Shown here in pieces: positions 10,779 through 24,900 of a stretch of DNA of 64,000 nucleotides; the stretch's first letter is position 1, and every line of letters begins with the position of its first letter. Below the pieces are notes generated by a model. It searched no databases. It was not told the DNA's origin and saw only the letters and a program-made list of their open reading frames with translations. The stretch is taken from assembly GCA_035222895.1 (NCBI GenBank), contig JAVYIG010007864.1:32213-96212 (forward strand), written 5' to 3'. A program made the position numbers and the translations under genes. The stretch is from Strongylocentrotus droebachiensis (taxonomy: Eukaryota > Echinodermata > Echinoidea > Camarodonta > Strongylocentrotidae).

Positions 10779-10931
10779 TTATCTGAAGTGAAAAGGAGTA
10801 ACTTCTCGTTCCTGAAAAGGGGCATTTACTACGGATTAAAAAGGGCACTTATGAGTCATAAGTGCCCTTTTTAATCCGTAGTAAATGCCCCTTTTCAGGA
10901 ACGAGAAGTTACTCCTTTTCACTTCAGATAA
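10779..10931. repeat. Perfect 153-bp palindrome (76-bp arms, 1-bp centre)
   Basis: The left arm 10779-10854 is the exact reverse complement of the right arm 10856-10931, checked base by base, with a single G at 10855 between them. The centre reads CACTTATGAGTCATAAGTG. It lies inside the AAGTGCCCCTTT array. It could form a long hairpin or cruciform, or could be a foldback assembly artefact. Confidence 0.92.
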
Positions 10932-11021
10932 GTGCCCCCTTCACCCCCGATAATTGCCCCTATTCAAATATGAGAGATGCTCATTTTACTTTGACAAGTG
11001 CCCCATTCCCTCCTGATGAAT

Positions 11022-11316
11022 TAATAATAATATTCAGTACTTGTATAGCGCATAACATGTTATGAAGCTCTATGCGCTACCAAAGAGCTTTGGAAATTGT
11101 TACTAGCTTTAGCTCCTGCAGCCGTTATCAGCGCACAGTTAATTTCAAGGAATAATCCTACCAGGTACCCATCTACCCCACCTGGGTTGAGTGTGGCAAA
11201 ATTAGATTAATGTCTTGCCAACTGAGGACATTAGTGCCGCGGCGGGACTCGAGCCGCGGATCTCGTGATCCACATTCCAGTGACATTACCAGTTTTACCA
11301 CTCGACCACGACACCT
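11022..11316 (-). mobile_element. tRNA-derived SINE (minus strand)
   Basis: On the minus strand, GTCGTGGTCGAGTGGTAAA and GGCTCGAGTCC (B box, plus 11245-11255) form the tRNA-like head. The body carries GGTACC, and the tail near 11022-11055 has GCGCTATACAAG and TATTATTA. Related to the SINE at 6107-6460. Confidence 0.78.
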
Positions 11317-11430
11317 CTTTTTCCTTGTAATAAGTGCCCCTGTTCCCATTCCGATAATGACCCCTTTCCATCTCTGATAAGTGCCCCGTTTTCGGCCTTC
11401 CGCCTTTCCAATAAAGCCCCCTTTCACCTC

Positions 11431-14400
11431 CGATAAATGCTTCTATTAAAAAAATCCTCTGGACGGCCATGCATTATGACTCAAGGCATGGGCACACAGA
11501 GGATTTTTTATGTTGGGAACCGGGGGTAAAATGCAATAAATTATTGAACATTTATTGCATTTTCTTTGTTTTTTTTTAATGTATGGAAACTGCCCCCCTC
11601 CCCCCCCCTACCCTAGCCCCCGCTGCGTACAGTCATGGTTCAGTGACAAAGCAATGGCCTCGTTACTATGAGGCATCATGATTAAAACCGTGTCGATGTG
11701 CTATATCAGTGCCCTTTTGTGAGGCATTAATCCTCATTACTGTCATTTATGACTTAAGGGCGTAGGTCCCATAGTTTATAAGAATAGTATCATACACATG
11801 CTTTAGCAGTCACGAAAAACACACACATTGTCAAATTATTATTCAATAAAATCTGAGAATGTATACTATTATCTAGATCTATTATTTTTTAATTATTTTT
11901 AAAATAATTCCATAAATTTGGGTAAAACAAAAATATTCCAACTATATGAACGACAGTGTATTTTGTATAGGCCTACCAATGTCTTAAAAAATGGTATATT
12001 TTCAGTTTGAGATTTGTCTTTGTAAGTGCCCTTGTGTTTTCACCATCGCAAATCAGGTAGTTTGGGAGGGAGGAGGGGTTAGGAGGGGGTGAGCAGTGTG
12101 GGGGGGGGGGGGGGGGTAGGAAGGGGGATACACAGAGGCGGGAGACTAGGTTTCTTGGGCAGGGTGCCGGAGGGGGGTGGGGCAGGGAGAACATTTTTTT
12201 GTATTATCTTCTTCATTCAATGTTATGATTTGTAATTTATTTGTTGTTTTTGCTATTTTAATGTATTGTAGGAAATTATTATGATATAAAAATCAATGAT
12301 TTTATATGTAACAGACTGTTTTTTTCTCGATTTGGATCCGCCCATGGAGGGGAATTATGAATATGTCATGTTTGTCCTATCTGTGAAATTTAAACATTAT
12401 TAGCAGTGTCCTAATATTCAAATTATGCAAGGAAACCCGTTTACTTGCTAGACTTCACTGTCAGACACTATTGAGTGAGTGACTGGCTTTTTTTCTTCTT
12501 TGGTAATAACATACATAACATGAGCTGTAAAGGGTACGGCATTTGTCTACATCAATAACCCACTTCTTGTGATGGCCAAAATTAAACTGATAAATCTTTG
12601 CGCAGCATAAAACGTATGACCATTCGGTATAATGCTCTGAAAATCAAGACTTTTACTTATTGGCTCTGATCTATAGCTCCTCAGTTGATTTGACAACTAA
12701 TAGTCGTTATTTTCCCACTTGAAGACATTTTCAAGCCCCCCCCCCCCCCCCCCTTTGTTTAGGGAAGTTCTAAATTAGTATTATCTTTCGAATGCCGTAA
12801 TTTAACCTTTTCATATTTTTGGCCTGCAAACAATACGTGAAAAATTATTCAGCTGCGAATAAGCAGGGGGGGGGGGGTAGTGAGCACTATTTTATTTTTT
12901 TTACTCAACACGTATGACCCCCCTAACCCCCGCTCCCCCCCCCCCCCCCCCCCCCCACTTCCCCTTGAGCCAGGGGGAAGGGTCCGTATTTTTTGTTTTG
13001 TTAAAGGTTAAATTAACCAGTTTTTTGGCCAGGGGAGGGGGCCCGGGCCCCCCGCCCCCTAGATCCGCCACTGGAAGAATACAACTGAGTGCACCCCACC
13101 CCAACATTCCTGTACTAATTACTAATGAAAAGCTCTTACACTGTCTCGTTGAAAATCTCACGATGAATTAACGAGATTTTACAACGAGAAAAACTATGAA
13201 GGTCATCGTCGAAGAAACCCAATATTTTTCGTAAAAACGGACGTAGGATTCCTGCTAATTCCTCACTTCAAATCATTCATGGACCCAAAAGCAAGATTTC
13301 AATAGCTGAGGTATGTAAGGAATCAGTATGCTTCACAATAGTTTCAAAAAATTGTCGAATCTAAGTGTTATTTACTTTTTAAATTGTACTTTGTAAGGTT
13401 TATTCGCTGGCAATTAGGAAATTGCATTGCAGCAAAACAGTTTGTTTAGTGTGCACAGCTGAGTCAGTGTGCCTGTACTGTAGGGCCTATGGCGGTGTGA
13501 CCATAGTTCGCTATGTCAAAAAATTGGTAAGATTTCGAAAATCTGAAATCACTATTTGAAAGAGGAACATAAAATTACCTACAGTGGGAATTTTTTCTGG
13601 AATCGGGTGTGAAAATTTGAAAATATTGACAAAAGATTGGCAAATTTTGCGATCATTTAAAAAATTGCGTCTGTTGACTGTTCTGAAAATATAGTCTAAC
13701 GTTAGAGATCTAGATCTAGATAAATATCTAGATCTAGCCTAGAAATTTGTAGAAATCTACTAACTTACCGATAACGGTAAGGGTCTGGAAATCTTCATTT
13801 CAAGAGCAGATATCCTCAAAATTGTAAGTAATAAGTGGTAGACTCTACCGACTAATTTTATGATATTGTAGTGCCGGAGCGGAATATTTACTTACTGGGC
13901 CTAAATCTTAACTACACAATATAAACGACTACAGACGTCTAATACGGTTTTATCCTACCATAGGCTGTATACTATACTGCTTGAAGTCTGTCTCAAGAAG
14001 CACTTGAAGTGTTGCTCGTTGAGTGGAGCTCCACCGTCGCTAGAAGTAGTAGACAGAAGAGACAGAAGAGACAGGCAATCAACAGTGTTTGTCGCGTGCA
14101 GTCTCAGGTTCAATCTGATGTCCCCCAGTAATGGGACATAGCCAGGAAAACTATCTGCGAGTGCCGCCGAATGCGGTACTCGCGCATATATGCGCCCGAG
14201 CCATACGGGCTCGGGCTGAATCACTACAATATCTTGCCTTGCAAATTATGAATTTGTCTACCGGGTCCTTATTTTCGATGGATCACATTTTAAAATCTAA
14301 AATCCACTGTTTATATCGTTAACCCTCTGTGCGTGAAGTTGAGTCTCATTGTTTTTAAGACTTTTTTTTGATGCAGCGAGCACACACGCAAGATTGGACT

Positions 14401-15409
14401 TGGAATTCCTTATCAGTACAGACAGGAGGGGCAATGGTCAGAGAATGAAGAGCGTCCTCATCAACGAGGATAATCTTCGTAAAACGCGGACAAATCACGT
14501 CCTAAAAATAATGATCGTCCACAAATTTTTTTTTTTTTCTTTGGCACTCTGTGGGTGTAGTGTTCCTGACCCGTGCGCTGGAAATGCGAAAAACGGATTG
14601 TGCGTAATAAAATACCCCCCGGGATCAGAGGATTTATCGGTCATAACGTTGAAAGTCTCAGTGCAAAGTGAATGTGAATTGTGAAATGCGTTTTTTCACA
14701 TCGCCTACGCGCCGGATCGAAAATAAGGATCGATCATTACATTTTTTAGAATGCGTCTGTCCGCGTTTACGGAGACAATCCTCGCTCATGCAAATGCTCC
14801 TTGCTCATGCTGACGATCCTTATTCTCGGACCCAGCGCCCTTAGGCTACTGCTTATGACTTTTAATTTATGTTAATATTCAAAAGATTAAGTTTGCCAAA
14901 AAACTCATTAATTCAAGTGAGACTAAGATTAGAATATGAAGAAGAACTGTATTCTTCACAACTAAGAGGCGATGGTGTCATTTTTGAAATCGCAAAAAAA
15001 ACAAAATAAAAGATTGTATGAGCAGATATTTTTGTGGAGGTTTCATTGTCACCAATTTCGCAATTCACTCGTTGATCACAAATTTAACAATCCACAACAC
15101 TATGTATTTCCAACAAAAATTCCAATAATTATTGAATGAACATATCAGAAATTCATTTTTCTCTGTTGCATGTCGCACATGGCATCTGTACGTACATGTA
15201 GTTAGTACTGTATGTACATGTACATGTACATGTACATGTACATATGCACACACACACAAAAACATTTTTTTTTAGCAGTTTCATGTTGACAAAATTTAAC
15301 ATTCATTTTACATTTAGAAATTAGTTTTCTTTTTTGAGAAATACTGTACAACACTTTGATGTGTACAATGCAGCTAAATATATAAGTAATTATTGCACTC
15401 TATTTTCAG
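11431..15409. other. Gene-free stretch upstream of the first visible GRAMD1 exon
   Basis: The first visible GRAMD1 exon starts with an acceptor, so at least one upstream non-coding exon must exist, possibly here or near the IFT46 promoter; I could not identify it. Contents: homopolymer G/C runs (12100, 12736, 12935), a CTAGATCTAG patch at 13705-13740, an inverted pair CCTTATTTTCGAT (14267-14279) and its complement (14716-14728), and an (ACATGT)n run at 15205-15245. Confidence 0.5.
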
Positions 15410-16048
15410 GCAACTGATTCCGAACTTCAGAATGTCGAACCCACAGAGGAGCAGGCCAAGCTCTACAAAACGAGACTCTACCGGAAGCGTCGGCCAAAAT
15501 CGTTTAATAGACCTGGCCAACGTTCCTGCATCCAGCCCCGAACAGTACAAATCCGGTTGAAGCCACTGAAGGGCAAGTCAGTCGGAATTCATCCTTTTCA
15601 AAGGAGGCTATCCAGGTGTTGCCAGACTCTCGGCCCTCCACGCCGCAGTCTCAGACTCATGAAGCGCCATCATCGACAAATAGTGGGGGTATTGATATAC
15701 CCTTGGCAACTGGTAGAGATGGGAGCCAAACGGGCGGGGCAGGGGGGCGGGAGCTCATCGTCAGGAGGGGAGCATCAGTCCCCCATCGCTCATGTCTGTC
15801 CTCCAATCCCCGTCTTCCCCGCCCAGTATGTCCTACCTGAGCAGCTTGAGTCCTGGTCCTAGTCCAGCTGGACCTGGATCTGGTGGTGCTGGACTAAGGG
15901 GAGGATCATCGTCATCATCAGACATGAGTGGAGCTGTTTTTACGGGGATTCTGCCTGGATCTCCTCTCAATGATCAGTCCTTCGGGTCCTTACCAGGATG
16001 CACAGTGCCTACAAGTTCTATGCTTAATGCCAGCGGGGAAGATGGAAG
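15410..16048 (+). CDS. GRAMD1: GRAMD1 exon 1 (5' UTR and N-terminal region, three frame breaks)
   Basis: The exon follows a TATTTTCAG acceptor. The ATG at 15432 has A at -3 and starts MSNPQRSRPSSTKRDS. The Ser/Pro/Gly-rich reading moves from frame to frame at three G/C homopolymers: CCCC 15536-15539, GGGGGG 15742-15747 and CCCCC 15780-15784. Each shift equals one extra base; together they restore the starting frame. As it stands, translation from the ATG stops at 15558-15560. Later segments read SQTHEAPSSTNSGG, LMSVLQSPSSPPSMSYL and FGSLPGCTVPTSS. The donor is AAG/GTAAAT, leaving phase 2. The upstream frame has no stop within the exon, so a longer N-terminus is possible. Confidence 0.78.
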
Positions 16049-18888
16049 GTAAATTTCAGACAGATTTTTGTGGTTTTTTACCAAGTACAGTTTCACTTGT
16101 ATTAAGAGCTGCGCAGACTGTAGCTCAATCAATAGTAGCAGTAGTACACTGTAGTAGTAGTTGAAGTAGTTATATTAATAGTAGTAGTAGTGGTTGTTGT
16201 AGTTGAAGTACATGTAGTTATTAAAGTATTAGTAGTTGTAGTAGAAGTAGTAGTAGTGTAGTAGAAGTAGTAGTAGTGTAGTAGTAGTAGTAGTAGTAAG
16301 TAGTAGTAGTAAGTAGTAGTATTAGTAGTAGTAATAGCAAAAAAAAAAAAAAAATCTTAGCAAGGGAAAATCCATGAATATCATTGGAAAATATAAGTGT
16401 ATCAGTGACAGTGTACATGTATACTACATGTACAGTACATGTACTTTTACATTTTGTAGAGTACCCGGTACATGGAATATTGGGACATTTTGAATGACAT
16501 GAAATATTTGTCTAGGATCAGCTTGGGAGGAACTGGGCATTCTAGACATATCGTCCTTGTTTTCAAGAAGTGACGGTAGTGAGGAAAATCGTAATGCAAA
16601 GTGAATGCAATTTTTTTTCACTACCGTCACTTCGTGAAAACAGCGCTGCCTGTAGTTAGCCTACATGTTTATTGTTTACAGTTGAGAACTAGATTACATG
16701 TCAGTGGCGGATCCAGGGGGGGGGGGGGGGGGGCACAGGGGGCACGTGCCCCCCCCCCCCCCCGCCCCCAAAAAATATGTTAAAATCAGCCCTAAATTCG
16801 CCCAAAATGTACTGAAAAACAGGGGCGTGCCCCCCCCCCCCCCCCCGACCCAAAAATAAATTATAATTTTTCTTTTTTTTATAACAAAAAAAAATAAAAA
16901 AAATAATGCCAATGGCTCACCTCAAAAGGTGACCTTACCCCCCCCCCCCCCCACCGCAGCAAAATGTCAAATTCAAAAATTCCGTGACCAAAAAAAAAAA
17001 TGTCCTCCCCCCCCCCCCCCCCCCCTGGCAAGAAATTCCTTGATCCGCGCCTGCATGTTTTCATTACCCTTTTAAATTGGTTGTTTGTATTTTGTGTAAT
17101 TCGAGAAGGAGAAGTAAACTGGTTGAATTAGTGCCTTTGACTTTTAGATGAGAGCTTTTATGTAACATTCTCAAGAAACATAATTTGGCAGGTCAAATCT
17201 GTTTTTTACATCCTTAAATAAATTCAAAAATCTAGTAAGGGTGTGAATAATTTATTTGTTAATTGTACAGTTTTATGGATGTAGGCCCATATTTCGTCAT
17301 TGGTGGATACAGGGGGCAAGTGCCTTCCAACTCATAAAGTACATGTACCCACGCACTTGTTAATTAATTTCATAATGAAAATCAAGGGAAATTAGATTTA
17401 GTGATATTCAAGGTAAATTGTACAACATGGATAGTGAGTTTACTGTACTGTATGGCATGTCATACATGTACCATTCAATCAATTTGTCAATGGGAGCTTG
17501 TGTCTAGGGCATTGTTTCATAAAACTTGTTATCAATCAATAACAAATTCAAAATTTCTATGATAAATTTGCTCTTTGCCCATCAAATGCCAGGCCCATGA
17601 TTTCAGTAGCTTATATTAAACAGTCATTGTACAGGTAACTTAATATCAATTCAAAAGTTTTATGAAACAGAGCCCAGGTTTCGTAACCACAAGATTCTCA
17701 ACTACCAGGTGTTCTGATCACTTTCCTACATTCTTTGATAAAACTGAAACTTTTCATATTATTAATATTTTAGTATTATTGTTCTGCTATTATCCCTCTA
17801 ATTTGTTTATCTCCCAATTATTTCCTATCAAACTTTATATCAGTTACAAGTGAACTCATGCAGTGCGTGCAAAATAATTCACTAGTTTGTGACGTGTAGA
17901 AGATTGTCATTCTGTACTTCCAGGCAAGATTAACCGATGATCGATGAAATATTAACTAGCTTGTATATTAATATCATCACTAATTAATTATATTATTTCA
18001 AAAAGCAAAGGGTTCTTATCTTCCCATCTCCTATCTAATAATGGTGGACTTTACCCTGCGATATTGCCAACTTGTAGCCTATTTTTATCCAACGTTAATA
18101 ATTGTAGGTACATGTAGAAAAAAAATTGGTTGTCCAGATGACGGAGATACAGTCTGAAAGCACACATGTGGATTTGGCCATGGACTTCATGTAGCATCTT
18201 TCTATTAAAATGTTCATTTATCGTGGGCGGAAAAAGAAAATGAAGTGAGTGAGGGGTTTTATTTAATTATTACATGTACCGGTACATCTTTTTGCCATTT
18301 AATAGAAGGTAACTGTTCTTACATTATTGATGATGTGTTACTGAAGAGACATGTACAGTAGTTTCATCTCTTTTTGTTTTCTTGGAATGCCGCCCTAAGG
18401 CATGATCAAAATAGAGTGAGCTAGAATATTGATTTAAATGTACATGTACATGTATGATTGTTTTTGGAAGGAACAGGTTCCTTTAAAATTGCACATGTTC
18501 TGAATTTTGACTAATGTTCCTGCAACATTTGATAGTAATGAATTATTCATAATTTCTTCTTTTCTTTTCTTTGGTTTAGTTCCAAGGAAGATGATTCTAT
18601 CAAGAGTGAACCGCCAAGGTAGGGGAATGATTTAAAACTCTCTGCTCCTTATCATTTTTTTTGGTTTTGTAGCATTTTTTATTGTAATTCAGTACAAAAT
18701 ATATTAAAAAAACATACAGCTTCATTGATACATAACATATCAAAATATAAAGAAAATTGTACATCCCTCAAAAAATACATAATACAGTTTAATACACAGT
18801 ACAGAGATGCCAACTGTTCCGTTTTTGCCGTATTTGTTCCGTTTTTTCGCTACGAATACGACAGTACGTTTTTTGTATGTTTTGTTAC

Positions 18889-18938
<50 letters not shown>

Positions 18939-21900
18939 TGACGTTTTTCTTAATTTCTGATCATGGGCTTTGTGTCGTAAGTGTATTATGCACCTACATC
19001 TTCAAACGATGCACGCAGGATGGTGATACGGGCCCCAAACTGCGCACATTGCAAACAACCCACGTGTAGTGTATGCACGTCGCGCTCCGATCTGGGTACG
19101 TATACGTGGTACTGCCTGGTTTTTTAAGCTGCTCGATTGGGCGATATGTTAAGTTGAGAGATTTTTTCAAAAATACTGTTTTTTGTCAAAAAATACTGTT
19201 TTTTGCTCTTAAGAATACTTTTTTTTGTTGAAGAAAGTTGGCATCTCTGACAGTACAGTGTACATAATGTTTTCAAATTAATTATACTGAATGAATATTA
19301 TAAATCAAAGCCTTTCGCACAGACTGACAGACACACATACAAACTTGCATATCCCCCTCCCCCCCCCCCCCCTCTTTACTGCATTTCAAATGAACAAAAG
19401 ATATCTCACATATTGTTATGTTGTCTCAATAGACCATTTTTGTAATGTTATCAAATTTAATCCATAGCAAGATTTTTAGTGTTAATTTTGAAGTACAATT
19501 TTTTAGGGCTTCAATATTACACCATATCACAGACACTGATAACACATAGGGCCATGCATCTCAGATTTAAATTGTTAAACGATGCCTTTAAGCTGCTCTC
19601 TGACACGGCCAGAATCTGACAGATCTAGGCTCTGCTCGAGGCTCTCGGCATTGTGGTCCAAGTGTCAAATTAGAGTCTCTGCTTGCAGACTAGACTATAC
19701 ACCAATAATTACATTTAATTGCTACATACTGTAATCTACCTTTCCCTGTTGCTTCCAGATATTTCCTTCACAATGGGCATGTCTTCATCATTTCGAGGTT
19801 GCCAAATACATGGAGCCCTCTATTTCTGATTTGGGAAATAATCCCAAAGTTATAAATTGCCTCTTCATCAGCTCAAGATTTGACCTTGAAACTTGAAACT
19901 CGAGCTAAAGAAATTAGCTCGAGATATTTTGCTTCGCGTTCAAACTAGCCCAAGATATCTTGGGATGATTATCTCAACTAATTGCAACTTCGGGCTGATG
20001 AAGACGCAAATTAACTGGATAATTTGCGATCGGGATAGTTCAAAAAGTGGGATATTTGGCAATCTCGAGCTGATGAGGACAGGCCTAATATGATACTCAA
20101 CTGCAGCATTCCTTTTAGCAAATTTCTGGTGAAACCCTAAAGCCACAAAGCCAAGGATTACCAGTAGCATTACAGGCTTTTACAGCAAACCAACGATGAT
20201 ATCCTGCCTTATATGAGACCCATTTACACTGGTGAAAAACCAAGTTGCAAAACCATTTGTCTTTAAACTACATGTATGTACACTACTGGAAAAACCCATT
20301 AAAAAATCCTTGGTGTTTGCTAATTCTGTTTTGGGGGTGAGTTGTGTGCCTGTGCCACTTGTTGATGCACTGCTTGCATTAGCACGGAAGGGAGGAGAGC
20401 CTTGTGACTAAAAACCGAAATAGTTCACCAATAATTGAAGCCGAGCATTTATATTACAAAAACCTGGGGAGTTTTAACCAGCGTTTAAAAAAATAACACT
20501 GCAGAGGTGGGTCTTTCGATTTGGGTTATTTTTAAAACTTTTTTGTTGACGTGTTTACGGTTACTTGCCTAGAAATTTCTGACAAAACTCTGGAATGTGA
20601 AACAAAAAAAAAAGTTTTATGCTTGCAGTGTAAATGAGGCTGTTATTGATTGATAATGAAGGATAATAGAAATACAGAGTGACAGCTGTTACTAAATTGT
20701 GCTCGACAGCCGCTTGCCCACAAATGATTTAACCAAAATGAATTTGTTAATGATTACAAAATTATTATAATTTTCCACTATTTTCTGATATACATGTACT
20801 GTATTATAACTTGAAATCCTGAAATTACAGTATAAGATGATTCAACAGCATTTTTGAGCTGCTTGCACACACTTGGTTTAAACAAGATTACACTTTTAGT
20901 GATTTCAAGATTATTATTAGTTTTCAATATTTTGTGCTGGATATTAATCTTGAAATCCTGAAATTACAGTACATGGTGATTAGTGTACATGTATTTTGAG
21001 TTGCTTGCCAACAAATGATTTAATTAATCAAGATGATTTTTTTTTATGATTTCAAGATTATTTTTATTTTTCAATGTTTTCTGGTACTGTAGATCGTGAA
21101 TTTTGAATTGAAATTACAGTATTTATGGATATTGGGTATTTTAAAGTCATTATGGCCATGGTAATGACCAGTAGGGATTAAACAGCTGTTTTCAGGCAGT
21201 ATCAATTAGTCAGCGATAATCATATGACACAATATCATGATTTACATTTCTGGTAAATATTTACTCTCAGAACTAAAATTGCGGTACACATGGTGATTGG
21301 CAACTGAATAATTATGGTCAATTGTGATGGCTTGTGGTGGTTTATAAACAGCTGCTCGAAGATAATAGCATGAAATAGCGTGCAATTGGATTTTTAAAAT
21401 GATTGAAAATTTTCTTGTGGTACACTGTACTATAGCTCATTCTTTAACTAAACAGTAAATGGTGCCTGAAATGATGGCCATCTTGATGATGTGTCATGAT
21501 TACCAGCTGCTTGAAGGCAGACTTAGCAAGTAGCAACTACCAGTAGTAGGAACTTAGGAAGCATTAATCATGTTATAATTTCAAGTTCAAGTTTAAATAT
21601 TATTATTATTATTTATTATTTATTTCACTTTATCAAAGCTAACATAATTGAACATAATGAACAATGGTAATTACTAGACATACAATATAGAAAACATACA
21701 TGTAATGTACATGATAATAGTTATATTTTAAACAGAGAATACAATCATATAAATCAATCAATAAAGTGGGGGATCTACTAAAAAGCAACGCATGTATTAT
21801 GTACATGTAGGTCCTGGTTCATACTGTAGGTTGGGGTATCTGAATTAACATAGTTACAAAAGCATATGATTACACGAGGGTGACACAATTTACTAAACAT

Positions 21901-24900
21901 ATCGTAAACAGTTGAAAAAAAGGAAGAGTTCTGTGCTTTCCTCAGCATATACAGTACATGTACATTAAATAAAATGATCAGTGCTTATTTTAGCACTACT
22001 TGTGTGGAGAGAAAGAATAATTGCAAGGAAAACAATTCAGAAAAGAGAACAGGTACGTAAGGAAAGATGATTAGCAAGAGTGGAAAGTAAGACCCCCCCC
22101 CCAAAAAAAAAAAACAACAACAAAAAAACAAGACCGCCCCCCCCCAAAAAAAAAGAAGCAATACGAGAAAAAAAAAAAGTAAATAGCAAGCAATTTTAAC
22201 ACAAATACTTATCCTTTTCATGATGACCGTTCTTTTCTTAATTCTGGTACAGATACTAATTCTATAGTACCTAGGTATTCATATTAAGTAACTAATTACA
22301 TGTACTGTATGTATAATTAAAACATATATGACTTCTAAGTAATTACATAACTAATAAGTTATGACATCGTTCAATATACATGTACATGTACAGTCTGTGA
22401 AATAATAATCTGGTGGGGTGTGTCTATTGTGTGGACTGTGGAGCCAATTTTTTTCATGTAGCCAACTTGTGGTTTTGAGGTTCCAAGGTATTTTGGCTCA
22501 CTTCATTCCAAGTAAATAAAAGATACTCTACATGTACATGTATGTATACAGGTTACATGTATAGTATATGTTTGTAGTTTTATCATGTACTGCACATGGA
22601 ATGCTATGTTCAGTACATGTACATACATGTACACCTGTACATGTACATGTAGCTACTGTACATGTCACCAAGTCAGATACAAAACAAGTGGCAACGGAGC
22701 AGGATAATCAAAGAGATTCTTCACCATTAGAAAACCTTGTACAAATTACATAGAAACTAGAAAGTACATGTAACAATGTACATGTAGACGTGCACTGGAG
22801 ATATGCCTGCCCTGTAACCCTACTTCCAGAATGGGCTCCTAAGAAAGGCCAAGGAATAAAGGAGCAGTATGACTCATACTATGTACTCTGTGTATACATA
22901 CATGTAGCTCACAAAATAAATACAAAGTTTTGGTATGGGGTCATCAATTTGGTTCAAATGAACTGGAAGCAGTATGCGATTTTACAATATTCAATGATCG
23001 TTGTCGGCATGTACAAAAATATCGTTATTTATTTTTTTATTTTTAAAGTTTCTTCTCCCTTGGGGCACTACTCAAAGTATATTATGGATAGCATATTATT
23101 ACCGGTAGGTATACATGTAGGTCCTCTAAAAAGAATAGACCATCCTTAGCAATAAATGTTTGAAAAATTTAAATTTTAGTCATTTTAGTCATTTTATATG
23201 TTGGAACAGATTGGAAAGTACAGTTTGTAGTCCGGCACTACATATACATGTACGTCACATTGACATTACTACTCTAGCCAATCTAAAGTGCCCATACATG
23301 TACGTAGAACAACTTTTGAAAATTCAAACTTTCTTTGTAGTGCTTATAATATATACAGGGGCATCCAGATATATATCAAAATTGTATTAAAGAATCACTA
23401 TCCCGCCAAGTTTGAAAATTTCCCAAAACTTTGTACCTTTAAAACCACGACCTTTTGAGTGAACCTCACTAGGCGCGTCTTCATCAGTTCGAGATTGCCA
23501 AATAGTCCGCTATTTCTGATTTGGGAAAAAATCCTGAAGTAACAAATTGCGTCTTCACTATCTCCAGAATCGACCTCAAAACTTGAAACTCAACCTTGAG
23601 ATATTAGCTTGAGATATTTTCCTAGGCGTTAGCGCGTATTGCGAATCCTTGGTCTAGTGAAGATGCACGGGACAAATAGCTGGATATTTTGCCAAATAGT
23701 GGGATATTTTACAACCTATCCCAAGATATCTCGGGATGACAATCCTGACCAAAAATTGTTCTAATTGCTACTTCGGTCTGATGAAGACGCAAATTAGCTG
23801 GATAGTTTGCGATCGGGATAGTTCAAATAGCTGGATATTTGGCAATCTCGAGATAGTGAAGACAGGCCTACTGCATGTTTTGTGTTTGAGGATGTTAAGA
23901 GGTTTAGTTGCAAAGCTCTTGATTGTGATTAGACAAGTCTCAAGGCTTTAATGATAACTATCCAAGAAAATGCATCTCTCAGACTTACAGTATTAAACAT
24001 CAACAGATCAACTAAAGTAGAAAAAGAATATTTGCTTCTTTATTTTGTTACTCATTCTACAAAATAGTCTATACATGTATGTTTTATACACAGAATTTTA
24101 TCATCTACACCTGTATATGTACAGCAAAGCATGTTTTAAGTGATTGGTACACTTTAAAGTTCTGCAATCAGATTTTATCCACAGTATCTTGTCTAATTTA
24201 CATTATAATTCTTTTTCAGTCGCCACACCCCATGCTTCATATCAACTTTCACCTAATTTTGTCACAAAGCGTCATACAACAATAAAATGCTCTATACATT
24301 GGGGTGTACATTGTACATGAAGGAAATTGCTCTTAATACTTTACTGATAATGTTACGTCTGATGAAAGTAATCCACTCTCTCTAGATAACTTCCTTTTGT
24401 GTCGTATTTTCTTATTAATTACATTTCAATTACTTTCAATTGCATGACATTTTAAAGGGTGGTTGAGATTTGTGACAGAATAGTGAGTCACAACCTCTTT
24501 TTTTCCCTTTTTGGGGGGTCAGTTCATGATGTACATGTACATGTACGTTTTGCGACAGATGACTTCGAGCTGAACGGACGGTTTGAGCGGAGCTCCTGCC
24601 ACCCATTAAGATTACACGTTACACAACGCAAATTATGGCATCCCATGGCCCGAGGCCCACTACCCGACAAACTGCAAGTAAGCAGCCAGCCCCATCGGCT
24701 CCCCCGACTGACAAAGTTCGCTCGCCTACCTCGACTGACAAAGTTCGTTCGCCTACTACCCCGGATCCCTCTAATGCGGTTTTACAACGAGACATTGCAG
24801 ACTTTTCAGATAAAATATTATCTAAACTTGATAATATCAATACCGAGCTACAATCATTTCATCGTCGCCTAACAGATGTGGAATCTTCAGTGGAGTTTAA

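Larger units (their letters stand above)
10550..11430. repeat. Degenerate AAGTGCCCCTTT minisatellite, interrupted by a palindrome and a SINE
   Basis: Many imperfect copies of a roughly 25-35-bp unit built on AAGTGCCCCTTTT recur from about 10575 to 11410, in forward orientation except around the palindrome centre. The SINE at 11022-11316 splits the array, which resumes with AATAAGTGCCCCTGTTCCC. Non-coding. Confidence 0.7.
18619..24459 (+). other. Intron 2, first part: poly-T, satellite-like array and MITEs
   Basis: A poly-T run of over 40 bases lies at 18890-18936. Around 20640-21540 there is a degenerate array with a period of roughly 140 bp built on GAGCTGCTTGC, TGATTTCAAGATTATT and TGAAATTACAGTA. 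ACATGT palindrome clusters lie at 22370-22400 and 22535-22800. Two MITE families have copies at 19778, 22915 and 23470. No gene seen. Confidence 0.5.

Noticed and set aside
14267..14728. Inverted pair CCTTATTTTCGAT as ends of a transposon
   Set aside because: Only 13 bp match, flanks show no target duplication, and related words elsewhere (8193, 14812) do not share boundaries; noted as a possible dispersed repeat only.
24459..24872. 137-codon ORF overlapping the L1-type ORF1
   Set aside because: Shadow in another frame; the 298-codon frame carries the domain structure.
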